Shown here: piece by piece, positions 1 through 13,053 of the stretch | Position numbering within the stretch: position 1 is the first letter of the stretch | Layout of the letters: each line of letters starts with the position of its first letter | NCBI GenBank assembly: GCA_038503075.1 | Contig: JBCAML010000008.1 | Coordinates: forward strand, 1,240,001-1,304,000 | Direction of reading: 5' to 3' | DNA: 64,000 nucleotides | Source: Gyromitra esculenta | Taxonomy: Eukaryota; Ascomycota; Pezizomycetes; Pezizales; Discinaceae | The notes under the pieces: model-generated | Told to the model about the DNA's origin: nothing | Seen by the model: the letters and a program-made list of their open reading frames with translations, nothing else | The model's database searches: none | Translations under genes and position numbers: made by a program

Positions 1-84
1 CAACTTTGTATTTGGTACAACCCATATTAAAAGTGTTGCTCTATATCCAAAGCATACCTACAAATAAACTGGTTTTTATAATCC

Positions 85-150
85 GAAAAAACCAAAACCA
101 AAATCAAAACAAATCAAAATCAAAACAAGTCAAGATCAAAATCAAAACAA
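85..150. repeat. A-rich CAAAAT/CAAAAC low-complexity tract
   Basis: The sequence is built of loosely repeated 6-mers such as CAAAAT and CAAAAC, with occasional CAAGAT. The tandem structure is imperfect, so this is simple-sequence DNA rather than a defined minisatellite. Confidence 0.7.
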
Positions 151-204
151 GCAGCAGAAACACTCAAAAGTAAAAACTGTTTTTTAATGATGCTTTGCTG
201 CAAA

Positions 205-298
205 GATGTTTCTAGAATGGAGTGTTTCGCTGGAAGGGTGTTTCGCTAGATGTTTCTGGGATAAAGGATGGGATGTTTCGCTGGTGGGATGTTTCAGA
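205..298. repeat. Degenerate GATGTTTCGCTGG repeat
   Basis: Six imperfect copies of a GRTGTTTCNCTGG-like unit start near 205, 222, 238, 249, 272 and 288, with irregular spacing of 11-23 bases. Some copies are cut to GATGTTTC. It looks like a decayed minisatellite; no function is apparent. Confidence 0.55.
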
Positions 299-1696
299 GA
301 TGGAGGATTTTTTTCCTGCCAGCCCACAAAAATTATTTTGGCTAGTAAAAATCTATTTTCAAATTTTTAGAAATTAAAAAATTGACATACAGTACAAGCT
401 TTGCTTATGGAACAACCCATATTAAAAGTTATACTATTTGCCAATATTGGTAAACAGTATGTACGCTTTGCAAATCCCATATCTTGACATAGGACGGAAC
501 ATATATGGAAATTATCGTCGACATCTATTTCTGCTAACCTGCACTGGAGCCACTGCTTATTGTGGCACTTTAGGCATATAAAATCTGCTAATACGTATAC
601 AGCAGAGGACGAGAAACCGCGTTAATACACAGGAGGATTGAGGGTTCGGGTAGTACGTGACAATTAGGTGGGCGTGTTTCTGGAGCTCCCGGCGGAAGCA
701 AGGGGCGCGTGAACATAATACTAGCACATTGTTACCAGCGAGCTATCGTCAAAGGAAGGACCGAGACACTAAATTGATTGATTGAGAAAAGAGCATTAAT
801 AGGTAAGTCTATTGCCCATAGATTTTGATGAAGTGGGTGAGTAGAAATGAATATGATTGAAGGATGAATGGATTGATATGCGTTTGTATGATATTAAAGA
901 GACAGTCGTAAATTTGTTCTCGAAACGGTTTGCATAAGAGGCAGTACCACAAAAATTTACGAGAAATGGAATCATCCTAAGACATCCAGCATCCAGTAGG
1001 CCAATATACCGGTATGGGCTAGGCACGAGATTACATATTTCATTCCTAAAAAAAGCTTATTTTGGGTTAGTCGTCTACCCATAGGAGAGAAATTTTGACT
1101 ATTTGGCATACTACATACATTGCTCGCCTTAGAAATTTGCCCCAATCTTGCGCGTTAGATCCATTTTACAGTTACATGTATGTCCCCTTCGCTATCACGT
1201 GGCTGGTTGTTAAAGTTAGGTTAGTACTAAGCACTTCTATTTATATTTTATTTGGAGGAACTTGGTTCATGCAATATTTCATGATAGCGAGTGTCAATCT
1301 TCAACAATACTGAGTAACTAGAATTCTTAATACTCATACGGTAATAACATACAGGGTAACAGAAAACCTCTTCTCCAGAGAATAGCAGGAATGGGGGACA
1401 TGAGAAAAGTGAAATTTTGGTTAGGGAATCATGCATAGTTACACAGTGAAACTGGAGGAGACAAAGGAAAATGAAGCGATAAAAAAATGTATTTATGAAT
1501 AACCCAGTCCCTTTTCCAAGAAAAAGCTAACGGCGTTGAGCACCACCCATTACAGAGAAAAGGATGGCTACTTTTCTTAGTCCCCCAGAGGAACAGAAAC
1601 TCATCATACTTACGAAAAAAAAATCAGTAAATTCCAACTTTATCGTTTTACAAAGAAAAATTGAATCAAAAATAGTTCGTTATCAATAATCACGCT

Positions 1697-4600
1697 TTAA
1701 GCGGAAGCAACTGCAATGGCTTGAAGAGGCACTCTCTCCGCTCGTCCGAGGATTTCAGCAGGGTGTGCGCTCCTATGCACGATTCCTCCAGTGACGGGGA
1801 GTTGTGTTGAGCTCATGAGATACTCGTCTACCTCGCGAGCGCATTGTCTTCCCTCATTGATACCCCTAAAAAAACGTAAGCATCATTGATTTTCGTGGAA
1901 AGTTTACCAAGTTAATGAAACTCACCAGACAATCAAACTCTGTCCCCTTCTACAATCGCCAGCAGCAAAGACACCGGGTTCAGAGGTGGAATAGCCCCCC
2001 GGTGGTGTCTTGACATTCTTTCTGGGATCCCTCTCGATATTGCCTAGGGCTCTATCCTCGGGTCCTAAGAATCCCATTGACAAAAGCACAAGGTCGGCGG
2101 GGAAAAATTTCTCTGATCCCTCAACTTGTTTCATGTCCCAGCCACCCCGTGGACTCCTAGCCCATTCAACACGAACAGTATTGATACCCTTGACGTTTCC
2201 ATTGCCGTCGCTAACGAATTCCTTGCTCATAACACAGTACTCACGTGGATCGTTTCCATACTGGGCTTTAACTTCAGAATGGCCATAGTCAATTCTGTAT
2301 ATCTTAGGCCACTGTGGCCAAGGATTATCACGTGCCCTCTCTTTCGGTGGCTTAGGAAGCAGCTCGAAGTTGACCACAGACTTAGCGCCGTGACGAACAG
2401 AAGTGCCGATACAATCATTACCAGTGTCACCACCACCGATGACGATGACATCTTTGCCTTTTGCTGAAATGTATTGACCATCTTCGTGAGCAGTGTCGAG
2501 CAAGGACTTTGTATTGGCGTGAAGAAAAGCTAATGGACTATTAGTGAGAACTCGATACCAGACAGATTTTACTCACTCATTGCAAAGTGGATACCCTCAA
2601 GGTTGCGGTTAGGGATCGGAAGGTCCCTAGGAACTGTAGCACCAGTAGCAATGATGGTTGCGTCGTTCTTTGCCTGAATTTCGGACATCTGCAAATCCTT
2701 GCCAACATGGACACCGGTCACAAATTTAATACCCTCCGCGGCCATAAAATCGGTTCGACGTTGAACGACCGATTTATCCAATTTCATATTCGGGATGCCA
2801 TACATAAGTAAGCCACCTATACGATCTGCGCGCTCATAGACGGTAACCGAATGTCCAGCTTTGTTTAGCTGATCAGCGGCAGCCAGCCCGGCAGGCCCAG
2901 AGCCAATAACGGCAATCTTATTTCCGGTACGGACAGGTGGTGGAGTAGGAATCATCCAACCCATCTCAAAACCACGATCGATAATAGCACACTCAATGCT
3001 TTTGATACCAACCGGATCTTCGTTTATTCCAAGAACACAAGCGCCTTCGCAAGGAGCAGGGCAAACACGGCCGGTAAACTCGGGAAAGTTGTTGGTTTGG
3101 AGCAATTTGTACAAAGCATTTCTCCACTGGTTTTGAAAAACCAATTCGTTCCACTAGAATTTTCTGTGAGCCAATCGCTGTCAAATTGATCTTAGTTAAA
3201 ACTAACCTTAGGGATGATATTCGAGATGGGACAACCAGTATCACTTTGGCAGAATGGAACACCACAGTCCATGCACCGTGCAGATTGGTACTTAAGCTCG
3301 TCTTCCTCAAGGCGTTTTGAAAGCTCGGCCCAATCTTTGGTGCGTGTTTTTGGGTTTCGGTATTTTTCGCTACGACGAGCATACAGCATGAAACCCTTAG
3401 TCTTATTGAGAACTAAAGCTGACTTCTTCTTCTCTGCTTTTGCATCTGTAATACTATCTTCGAGATCAGTCATGGCTGCTTCATGCTTGTGCTTAGCATC
3501 CGCTTGAAGTTGTTTGGCCAACTGCTGTTCACGAGCAGAACTTCCAGGTAGAAGTGAGAGTGGATGCGAATTAGTTCTTGCTGCTGCCGCCTTGGCAGCC
3601 TCCTCTTGAAGAACCCTTTTGTAATCGGTTGGAAGCACTCTTACGAATCGAGGAAGGGCTCTTCGGAAGTCTAGTAGAACACGTTTGGCAAGTTCGGAGC
3701 CGGTGTACTGATAATGGTCTTCAACAAGACCACGTACATAAGAAATTTCGTATGGATCAGTGATATCCGAAAGTTCTACCATCTCCGTGTTGACCTTCGA
3801 GCGGAAATCCTGCTTCATATCTAGAACATAGGCAATACCACCAGACATACCAGCAGCAAAATTACGGCCAGTATCGCCCAAGATAAGCACTCTCCCTCCA
3901 GTCATATATTCGCAACCATGATCACCAACACCTTCAACAACAGCTATGGCACCCGAATTCCTCACTGCAAAACGTTCAGCGGCAACACCACGAAAGAAAA
4001 CCTGGCCAGAAGTAGCTCCATAGAGGCACACGTTCCCGACAATGATGTTTTCTTCCGCCTTGTACGTAGCGTTGCGCGGCGGGTAAACCACAATGCGACC
4101 TCCACTTAACCCTTTTCCGACATAATCATTAGCGTCGCCTTCCAGTTCCAGAGTGACACCAGGTGCTAGGAAGGCTCCGAAAGATTGGCCTGCAGATCCC
4201 TTGAGATTGACATGAATAGAATCAGGCTCCAACCCGGCCTCGCCTTTAGCCCTACTGATCCTGTAAGATAAGGTTGCTCCGAGAGCACGATCAGTGTTGA
4301 CGATGTCAGACTCGATCCGCGTAGGAACACCTCTATCTAATGTGTACTCTGATTCATCAATGAGCTTGTTGTCGAGACGCACATGCAGACGGTGATCTTG
4401 CTTGCGAACATTGTAGGTCGCAACATTAGGGCGAAGAGTGTGAGCAGGCGTGAGGATAAGAGATAAGTCGATATTCTTTGTCTTTTCGGTCATGAGATCC
4501 TTGCGAACGTAAAGCTTCTCTGAATGACCAATCATCTCGTTGATCGTCCTAAATCCCAATCTTGCCATGATAGCTCGGAGCTCGTTGGCAACATAGTAAA

Positions 4601-7600
4601 AGAAGTTGATGACGTGCTCAGGAGTTCCTGTGAATTTCTTCCGCAGCTCGGGATCTTGAGTGGCGATACCAACAGGGCAAGTATTTAAATGGCATTCTAG
4701 ACAAGGGTAAGCACAATGTTAAAAATTAAGATACGGGTAACTAACTTCTCATCATGATACATCCCATCGCAATTAAAGGCGTAGTCGCGAATCCCCACTC
4801 CTCAGCACCCAGCAAACAAGCAATAGCAACATCGCGTCCTGTACGCAATTGACCGTCGGTTTGTACAATGACACGACCACGCAAATCATTCAAGACAAGG
4901 GTCTGGTGAGTCTCAGCTAGTCCAAGTTCCCAAGGTAAACCAGCATATTTAATACCAGTCCACCTCGAAGCACCAGTGCCGCCGTCATGCCCTGAGATGA
5001 GAATGTGATCGGCCTTGGCCTTGGCCACACCAGAAGCGACAATTCCGACACCAGTCTCCGAGACAAGTTTGACTGAAACACGAGCTCGTGGATTCGCACA
5101 TTTAAGATCGTAGATCAGCTGCTTCAAGTCCTCTATGGAGTATATGTCGTGATGAGGCGGGGGGGAAATTAGTCCGACACCTGGAGTGGAGTGCCGAGTT
5201 CGGGCGATAGATTGCGAGACCTTATGTCCAGGAAGTTCACCACCTTCTCCCGGCTTCGCTCCTTGGGCCATCTTGATCTGTAGCTCGTCGGAATCGGCCA
5301 AGTAATGGGAAGTGACACCAAAGCGACCAGAAGCGACCTGCTTGATAGCTGACCTCATTGTATCGCCATTTTCCATAATATTGCTTCGCTCAGGGTCCTC
5401 ACCACCTTCACCAGTGTTTGATTTCCCACCGAGCCTATTCATTGCAATAGCAATAGTTGAGTGGGATTCCATGGAAATCGATCCATACGACATAGCGCCA
5501 GTACAGAATCGACGAACGATCTCAGTCCATGGCTCAACTTGATCGATAGGAACCGGTTTAGACTTCGAGAAATCGAAATCTAACAAGCCTCGCAGAGTAC
5601 AATTCTTAATCTGCTCGTATTCAGAAAGCGAATACGCTTCATAGGACTTGTCATTCTTCGAGCGCACTGCATCTTGGATGTTGGCAATGCTGACAGGGTC
5701 ATTGACGTGAGCTTCACCACCATCACGCCAATGATACTCGCCTGACTCTGGAAGGCCAGGAATGGAGACAATCGAACGGCTCGGGTATCCGAGTTCGTGG
5801 AAAGCGAATGCATCTTGCGCAATATAATCGAAAGTAATACCCTTTATACGTGTCGCTGTTCCCGTAAAGCATTTATCAACGACCGAGTCATCGACACCCA
5901 ACGCCTCGAAAATCTGTGCGCCCTTGTAGCTTTGCAATGTTGAAATACCCATCTTACTCATGACCTTCAGGATACCCCCATCACAAGAATGCTTATAGTT
6001 ATCGACGATCTGCTCATCAGAAAGACCTCCCCTAATCAATTTCTCGCGATTCATCTTCAGAATACATTCCAACGCAAGATATGGGCAGATGGCATCAGCA
6101 CCGTAGCCCAGGAGCACACAAAGATGATGAACCTCTCTCGCTTCGGCAGTTTCAATGATCAAAGCAATCTTCGAGCGCACTTTGTTGCGGATAAGGTGGT
6201 GGTGGACTCCTCCAGTGGCAAGAAGAGCGGATACAGCAACACGATCGGCAGATGCGTTACGGTCGGAGAGCACAAGTATCTTATAACCTGCCTTGACTGC
6301 CTCACTTGCTTGGCTGCAAATTTCATCGATGGCATCGATATAACCGGGCACTCCTAAGTTCTTGGGGAAGGTAATATCGATGGTACGAACAGTCCAGTCA
6401 TCGTGACACTCCTGGATTCTGCTCAACGCATTGAATTCCTGGAGGGAAAGCACCGGGGAGGGTATAAGGAGGCGATGACACTGGGAAGGATCAATTTCAA
6501 GGAGATTTCCCTGAGGGCCGACATAGCATTCAAGAGACATGACAACAGCCTCACGAATAGGGTCGATGGGAGGATTTGTGACCTGTGCGAAGAGCTGGCG
6601 GAAATACTCATACAAAAGGCGAGGTTGGTTTGCTAAGCAAGCCAATGGACCATCATTACCCATAGAACCAAGTGCTTCTTTCGAATCTGCAGCCTATACG
6701 AATCGTACATTCAGTACGAGCTCCTTTAAGTGAGCGATATACAATGACTTACCATTGGCCCCAGCAACAAGCTGACCTGCTCAAAAGTGTACCCAAATGC
6801 AAGTAAACGCTTATCGTTTTGCAAACTGACTTCATCCAGTAAAGGATCAAGACTCACAGATGAATTCTTCAAACCATCTTGAACTTTCGAGAGTGTGATC
6901 AATTGTTCCTGCGTCCAGGCCGTGAAGTCGAAACGAGAAGATACCTGCATCTTCAGCTCCTTATCATCGACAATTCGTCCCTCAACCGTGTCCACCAACA
7001 ACATCCTGCCAGGCTGCAGTCTACCCTTCTGAACGATGCGCTCCGGTTCAATCAAAATGGTGCCGACTTCAGATGCACAAATAATGCGATCATCGTCAGT
7101 TACATAGAATCTACATGGCCTCAGGCCGTTTCGATCCAACGTAGCACCACAGTACCTCCCATCTGCAAAAGTAAACAACGCCGGCCCATCCCATGGTTCC
7201 ATCAAACAAGCAGCCCACTCATAGAAAGCCGCCTTCTTAGGATCCATCTCCGTGTTATCTTGCCAAGCTTCGGGAACTAACATCATAACAGCCTCAGGTA
7301 GGGAAAGAACGCCATTGATAACCAACAGCTCGAGCACGTTATCAAAAGCAGCAGAATCGGATCCTCCAACCTCAATTATTGGGTAAAGTTTCTCAAGGTC
7401 TTCACCAAAGAATTCAGAGCGCATTCGTCCTTCACGCGCATGCATCCAATTCTTGTTGCCCCGTAATGTGTTGATTTCGCCTAGCAACCAAATCAGCATC
7501 TATGATTAGAGTGGTAAACTCTCAGAGAGTTCTCACCATTGTGTGCTGCCCATCTCAGTGGCTGAGCACGATCCCAACTGGGAAACGTGTTCGTCGAGAA

Positions 7601-8471
7601 ACGTGAGTGAACAAGCGCGAAGTGGACCGCATAATCAACGTTTACCAGGTCATGGTAATAAGTGTATACCTGGACAGGAGCCAATTGGCCTTTATAAACG
7701 ATGTTCTTATTGCTCAGAGAGCAAATATAGAACCAATTGTGAAGTCCAATTTCTTTAGTGCCAACCTTCCGTAACACATATAGTTGTCGCTCGAAATATT
7801 TCTCATCAAAACTCGAATCCGTATTTTCTGGCTCCTTTCCTTCGCCATACGAACTCTTGAGCACAATGAAGGGCTGAATGATCCTAGGTTCCCGAGACAA
7901 AGCAGCCGGCCCCAAAAGAGTACTGTCACGAGGTACATCCCGCCAACCCAATACACGAAGGCCATACTGCTCCGCAACCTTCTCAAAAGTTGCTTTACTT
8001 CGGGAAAGGACATCTTCGTTAGGCTTAAAAAATAGGTTTCCGACAGCATATTGGCCTTGTGGAGGTAGTACAATGCCAGTAGTCCCGGTAAACTCTTTCA
8101 CAAAGAACTTATGAGGAATGGATGTCATTACACCGGCTCCATCACCATCCCTGGCATCTGAACCAACAGCTCCGCGATGAGTCATGTTACACAACAAACT
8201 TCGCGCATCACTAAGGATCTTGTGGCTCGCCACACCTTTAATGTGTCTGTATCAAAGATATCAGCAATTGCTTATTATAATTGAGAGTAATGCGAACGCA
8301 CGCAGCAAATCCTACACCGCAGGCATCCTTCTCGAGTTCAGGATCGTAGAGACCCTGTTTCAGCGGTAGAGTGCCAGCCCATGATTGGTTCTCGGGCGTA
8401 TCTTGATATTCGTAGACGTTTGTAGGCTCCTCTTCAATGATTTCGTATCCGGGATCGTAGGAGGGGGCCAT
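1697..8471 (-). CDS. GLT1: Glutamate synthase (NADH/NADPH, GOGAT), single-chain
   Basis: Converts glutamine and 2-oxoglutarate to two glutamates with NAD(P)H, the synthase step of ammonium assimilation. Eight exons (8302-8471, 7537-8246, 6753-7480, 4746-6693, 3207-4696, 2577-3153, 1926-2529, 1697-1865) join in phase across seven GT-AG introns of 47-60 bp and give 2131 residues; yeast Glt1 is 2145. Cys51 in DACGVGF is the expected N-terminal nucleophile of the glutaminase domain after propeptide removal. C1181, C1187 and C1192 match the 3Fe-4S cluster that follows the FMN synthase domain. The GXGXG domain lies near 1290-1480. Cysteines 1660/1663/1668/1674 and 1713/1717/1721 belong to the 4Fe-4S clusters of the beta-type region. 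GSGPAG (1766-1771) binds FAD and GGGDTG (1906-1911) binds the pyridine nucleotide. The frame is open with no missing residue seen. NADH rather than NADPH use is inferred from fungal orthologues. Confidence 0.97.
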
Positions 8472-8561
8472 TCTTTGGCGGGGGCTAACGGTGGGAAATC
8501 CCAGCCGCTATCTGTCGCTTACCCGTGGGATATTACTGTGAGGCTACTGTTTCCTAATCCT

Positions 8562-9008
8562 TTATCGATACTTTTATTCTATTTGGTAGATAAAGAGTCC
8601 AATTCGCCTACAGTAGATCGATAAGTTAGATTATTATATGTAATTGCGAAAGAATTGTTCCTCGCTAGTTCTCACGACGTAGATTAATAGGAAATCAAAC
8701 CTTATATGAGACCACGGACCAGAAATTCTATGCGTGGAGGAGGGGTTTCCGGCAGTAGAAGCTTTGGGCGGGGTATTACGTCTGACACCCCGACCAATGG
8801 GTTTTATTGCAGTACCGCAATAGAAATAGCAATAGCAATGACGGATATGAGCAGATGAAGAGCAAGGAGGGGATTTCTCTGAAAGAAGTGAGTTAGAAGT
8901 GGAGGGTTTGTTAGGTACTTCACTTGAGGGTGTGACAGGGCTTAGTGGTGGGGTGACAGCTTCCCGATAACGTCAAAATAATTAGCAACAATGAGATAAG
9001 CGTTATCA
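8562..9008. promoter_or_regulatory. Cluster of HGATAR sites upstream of GLT1
   Basis: Six matches to the fungal GATA-factor site HGATAR lie upstream of the GLT1 start at 8471: 8562-8567 (reverse), 8588-8593, 8619-8624, 8965-8970, 8994-8999 and 9003-9008 (reverse). The last two form an inverted pair, AGATAAGCGTTATCA. AreA/NIT2-type GATA factors control nitrogen genes in filamentous fungi, so nitrogen control of GLT1 is a reasonable inference. The motif is short, so some sites may be chance. Confidence 0.5.
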
Positions 9009-9457
9009 TCAGAGGTGTCTCAAACAATCCCAAGAAGAATAGTCCTCTCTCCCTAAACGCTGCAATTTCCTTCCCCTCTCCACCGCAAGGAGTCACTAAC
9101 GGAAAAATTCCAGCGATGTTCAAGTACAAAAGCGGGAGGAACCACTTGGCTTAGAGCAGCGGGGAAATGTGATAAGAGAGGGAAGGAGTCTACAGGGCAG
9201 AGGAGGGACGCAAGCTTTAAATATGTGGTGGTGGTTGGTACTCAGAAAATGGAAAATACATTCAAATAACTTGGTAATGGGGTGAGAAAATTTTTTGACG
9301 GTATTCATGATCGCCGTTCGATATCGATGAATCTTGTACACGTGAAAAAACAAATGCGAACTACCAAAGCGGGGAAGTACGGGCTCCCGTCTACCATTGC
9401 ATAGGAACGAAAGTTGTTTGCTTGGTGGTTGTTCTCTTGAGGGCGAGGCCCATGCTT

Positions 9458-9492
9458 ATTGGACCCCTCCACCCCACGCTTTCGGGTCCAAT
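9458..9492. promoter_or_regulatory. Inverted repeat with two divergent CCAAT boxes
   Basis: ATTGGACCC at 9458-9466 is the exact reverse complement of GGGTCCAAT at 9484-9492, with 17 bases between them. Each arm contains a CCAAT pentamer, the site of the fungal HAP/CBC complex. It lies about 1 kb upstream of GLT1 and could serve that gene or an unrecognised transcript. Confidence 0.4.
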
Positions 9493-12400
9493 CACAGGCG
9501 TCGTATTTGCGAGATCTATGGCGGCAAACCCTACCCTTTCCGGCATGCTAGCGGTTGTTTAAGGTGCGGCTACTTCGTGTAACATTGGCCTGCATCTCCA
9601 GATCGTTCTCTTCAGACAAGCCCAAATGCGGAGCCGCAGGTACATCCTCATGAGAGAGGCGGCACCGCGGAATATTTCCGAGAAGAATAGTGCAAATCAA
9701 TATTTTGCGTCCAACCGAAAGTGCAGAAAACCGCACACCAACATTTCTTCAAGCGACTCGGGCATTCACCCAATTCGATCTACCTACATAAATGGCCGCT
9801 ACCATCGTTTCCGCTCCCCATTTGCATCGACCTCAGAAAAAATAAATACGAATTGTATCCCCCTCAAAGGTGTGAAAATGGAGGGTTCACTGAGTGGAAG
9901 CCGAGTCTCTCAACCCTAGCTTCGGGAGAAATCGGTTGGCTAGACCCCGAAGACTATTTCGCTATTGGTCCTCCGTTTTCGATTTCCACCCTACACCGCA
10001 GTACGTACTGTGTGTCCCTGTCGCGTCATTTCTCAGCCAGAATCAAACTATGAGTCAAGGATTTGAAGCCGTGCCCACTACCTAATAATCTCGAATCTCC
10101 ACGACTTTGGTAAATATTTAGCCTTAGGCTTTCGGACACCATGTCCTACTTGGTTTCAACCGGGACAAGTCATGGTTGGGACGCTTCAATCATAGAAACC
10201 GCCATAACTGTGCTAGCACGAAAATCTCACTAAGGAAAATATTTTCCTGTGCCTAAAGCTGTGCCTCCTGATCATAGCAACCTCCAGGAACACGTCAGAT
10301 CATCTGTTTCATACCCGATAAATTAACAAAAAGATCAAGTTCTCCGCGGAGCTCGCATCATATTATTTTGTATGAACCCCGCGCTTTTGTTATGGAGTTG
10401 CAACTCGGGATTGGGAGTGGTTTCGCCCCCCCGCCTCTCACCCCCCCCCAGTTGACTATAGAACCACCACTTTAGTGTGCCGTTCCGAAACCTAGCGCTT
10501 TAAGTATAGTGCACCTCAATCTCTAGTTACTAGCATCGCATAAGTACAGACAGAAACATAAAAGAGCAAAACGAAACGCCAGCAGGCTTGCTCACGCGCA
10601 CGCATAGCACAGCAACCAGAAACAAGCAAATACCAGCCCCCACCGCGAGGGATAGCTATAGTAGGCTACACGTAACGGAGGAAATCTCAAATAGCCCCTC
10701 ACGCTGTCAACAGCTTCACCTTGGCTCAGATCTTTCAGTTTATGTCTCATGGATAATTGATACAATACTCTAAGATATTGCATGCCTACATTAACACCCC
10801 AATTTGTAACTGAGTTCACGCAAACTATTAGCCAATTCGCAAGTCTTAGAGTTACAATACGTAGGATAACTCCTAGTCACGAATACATGTTGATAACCAT
10901 AGAAAGGGATCTGGTTTTTGACTCAGGTTTATTTTGGGGTTTTAAGAATCTCATCTTTCCGAATCAACAAAATTACAAACCATTCCAAGAGTTCCGGTCG
11001 GCCGCTTACCATGTATTTGTGTAACAAAAAAGGTCACGATCACTGCATCCCACCACAACAGCTTCGAGTTTCCCCGATAGATACCATCGCGCTAAAACTT
11101 TGAGTATCTGAGAGGATTCCACGATCAATATCCCTATATATGACCCAAGCATCCGTGGACGTAATGAGTGATCAAATATGATCTAAAGAAAATTTCACAA
11201 AACAAAACTCCAGAAAATGATTAATGTTCGAGGTCCAACATATCTATAACATGGATAACTGGTAATATATAAGGTTATAGCTTATAGTTAACATTAATAA
11301 GCTCTGAATTCACATATTTCACTGCTTACATGTATATGCTACGTGTATAAAGCTTAAGTACATGTATGTACTTCACATTAATAGTATTCAGCCTATAGCT
11401 AAGGCTTTCAAGACTCAACAGATATCGGCGCTGCGATTTCATGTGAGTAATATTACCCTGACGATGAAATCACCCCTAAAATGCGACTCTTGCCCCAATA
11501 TATATGCAATGCCTTACGTAATTACTAGTGTATATGATAAGAAAAACGAAAAACTTGTTCAAATAGATGCCTTCATGGTCCACCCGGACACCCCTCTCAT
11601 CCGGACAGTTTGTGGTTGGTGAATATTTGGTAGAAAATACCTGCTTAACCAGCAAAGAAGCCAGTTGCAGCGCTGGAAACTTTCCTACTTCCGTTGGTTG
11701 CCCGGGTGAGGAGGGCGTTCGAGTGGACTATGAAGGCGCCTAGCATAGTTACAATTTTTTTCCTTCTGGAAAAAAAGCAGTAGAGCTCGAGGGCCCAGAG
11801 CATATTCGAGAATTAAGATTTCTTCCAATAGATGAGCTCTTTAATGACAGATACTCGGATTTATATTGGATAAAGTCTTTTACGATCAACAGCTGCAAAA
11901 ATGGATAATATAAGATCTCCAGTACGTATACAGCATGGTCTCAGCTGCCTCTGTACGTATACTCTACATGTACTTTACTACGCTCGGCAACTCCCGTCAG
12001 GTTCAGGTTTGCAGGGGTGTATCTACTTTGGAGTTGACCGTCAATGCTGTACATGTTCTAGTTCCTGTACTACATAGCGGAATTACTATCATTTTCTAAT
12101 ATATGATGCAAGGTATAGCGAGAAAAAGTAATATACATGTATCATTAAGGGACTCAAGTTCAATGCCAAGCCACGGAAATCGACCACATAAGTGATATCC
12201 GGAACATTCACCTCTCGACCAATTGCTTAACCTGCGCATGCTTCTAGGCTTGAATCTAGTCCTAGTTTTTGTTAGACAAGAAATTGAAATGGAAACCCAG
12301 ATCGTATTTCATACTATTGAAGTTTTATGTATTCTGCGACCTATTGCAACCTGTTGCAGATATGACAACATTCACAAGAATGCCAATATATAATCGATCG

Positions 12401-12583
12401 ATACGAATTGTGGTATGCGTACATGTGGTCCATAAGTTTTTCTGAATAAATGAGCACACCACAATCTAACTAAACTCCTAAAGTAGATTCCTACTATAAA
12501 AACTATTTACCCCATATAACGAACATTATGACTTGCGTAGCGCAGCGGAATGCAGCCCCATCGCAATGGCACGTGCCAACTTC

Positions 12584-13045
12584 TAGTGATGTCCACGAGC
12601 CGAGTCAGCTCGAGCTTTGAGCTCGAGCCTTAGGCTCGAACAACACGAGCTAGAGAGCCCACGAGCCGAGCCCGTTCGAGTCACAATTCAAGAAGCTCGA
12701 GCTTGGACTCGAGCCCTGACTAATCATATATAGATTTTGCTTGTGGGTGATGAGACTTTAAACTCAGGCCCTCCTTACCTCAGGTTCAGTTCTAGACAGG
12801 CCCCTAACTTGCCTTCGCTAGCAACTCGAACAGCAAGATAAATACAGCGGATGATTTATTAAGTTTCCATACAATCACAGATAATCACTCCATACTACAC
12901 GCCCTCTCACCCCCCTCCCTCTAGGCTCGAGCCTAGGCTCGAGCCTAACTGTCCAGCTCGAACACCACGAGCCGTAATAGCCACAAGCCGAGCCAGCTCG
13001 AGCTCTCACCCGGGCTCGTCTCGAACAGGCTCGTGGACATCACTA
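12584..13045. mobile_element. hAT-type MITE (non-autonomous DNA transposon)
   Basis: A 462-bp element with inverted ends: TAGTGATGTCCACGAGCC at the left and its exact reverse complement at the right. It is flanked by CCAACTTC (12576-12583) and CCAACTTA (13046-13053), an 8-bp target duplication with one mismatch. The 8-bp duplication and the TAGTG terminus are typical of the hAT superfamily. Many copies of CTCGAGC lie just inside both ends, as expected for subterminal transposase-binding repeats. There is no transposase ORF. Confidence 0.85.
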
Positions 13046-13053
13046 CCAACTTA

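Larger units (their letters stand above)
1..1696. other. Intergenic DNA downstream of GLT1
   Basis: No ORF here resembles a known protein; the longest are 60-76 codons and overlap each other on both strands. The stretch holds an A-rich low-complexity tract near 85-150, a degenerate short repeat at 205-298, and one copy of the palindrome TACATGTA at 1173-1180. The last few hundred bases should include the 3' UTR of GLT1, whose stop lies at 1697-1699 on the minus strand. Confidence 0.6.
8472..12575. other. Intergenic DNA between GLT1 and the first MITE
   Basis: I find no supported gene here. The overlapping plus-strand ORFs at 9626-10085 and 10588-11103 are under 115 codons, sit in different frames and resemble nothing known. 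The first kilobase should be the GLT1 promoter. From about 11,300 the DNA is AT-rich and carries four copies of TACATGTA (11327, 11359, 11965, 12134). Confidence 0.55.

Noticed and set aside
2010..3507. Plus-strand ORFs of 74-113 codons opposite GLT1
   Set aside because: They lie on the antisense of a strongly supported coding region, carry no recognisable domain and follow the codon shadow of GLT1.
9397..10085. A possible gene upstream of GLT1 made of overlapping plus-strand ORFs
   Set aside because: Three ORFs of 61-110 codons in different frames share no domain, have no consistent splice joins, and resemble nothing known.
12584..13045. CRISPR-like array because of repeated CTCGAGC
   Set aside because: The repeats are short, irregular and palindromic with no uniform spacers, and the element has transposon ends and a target duplication.
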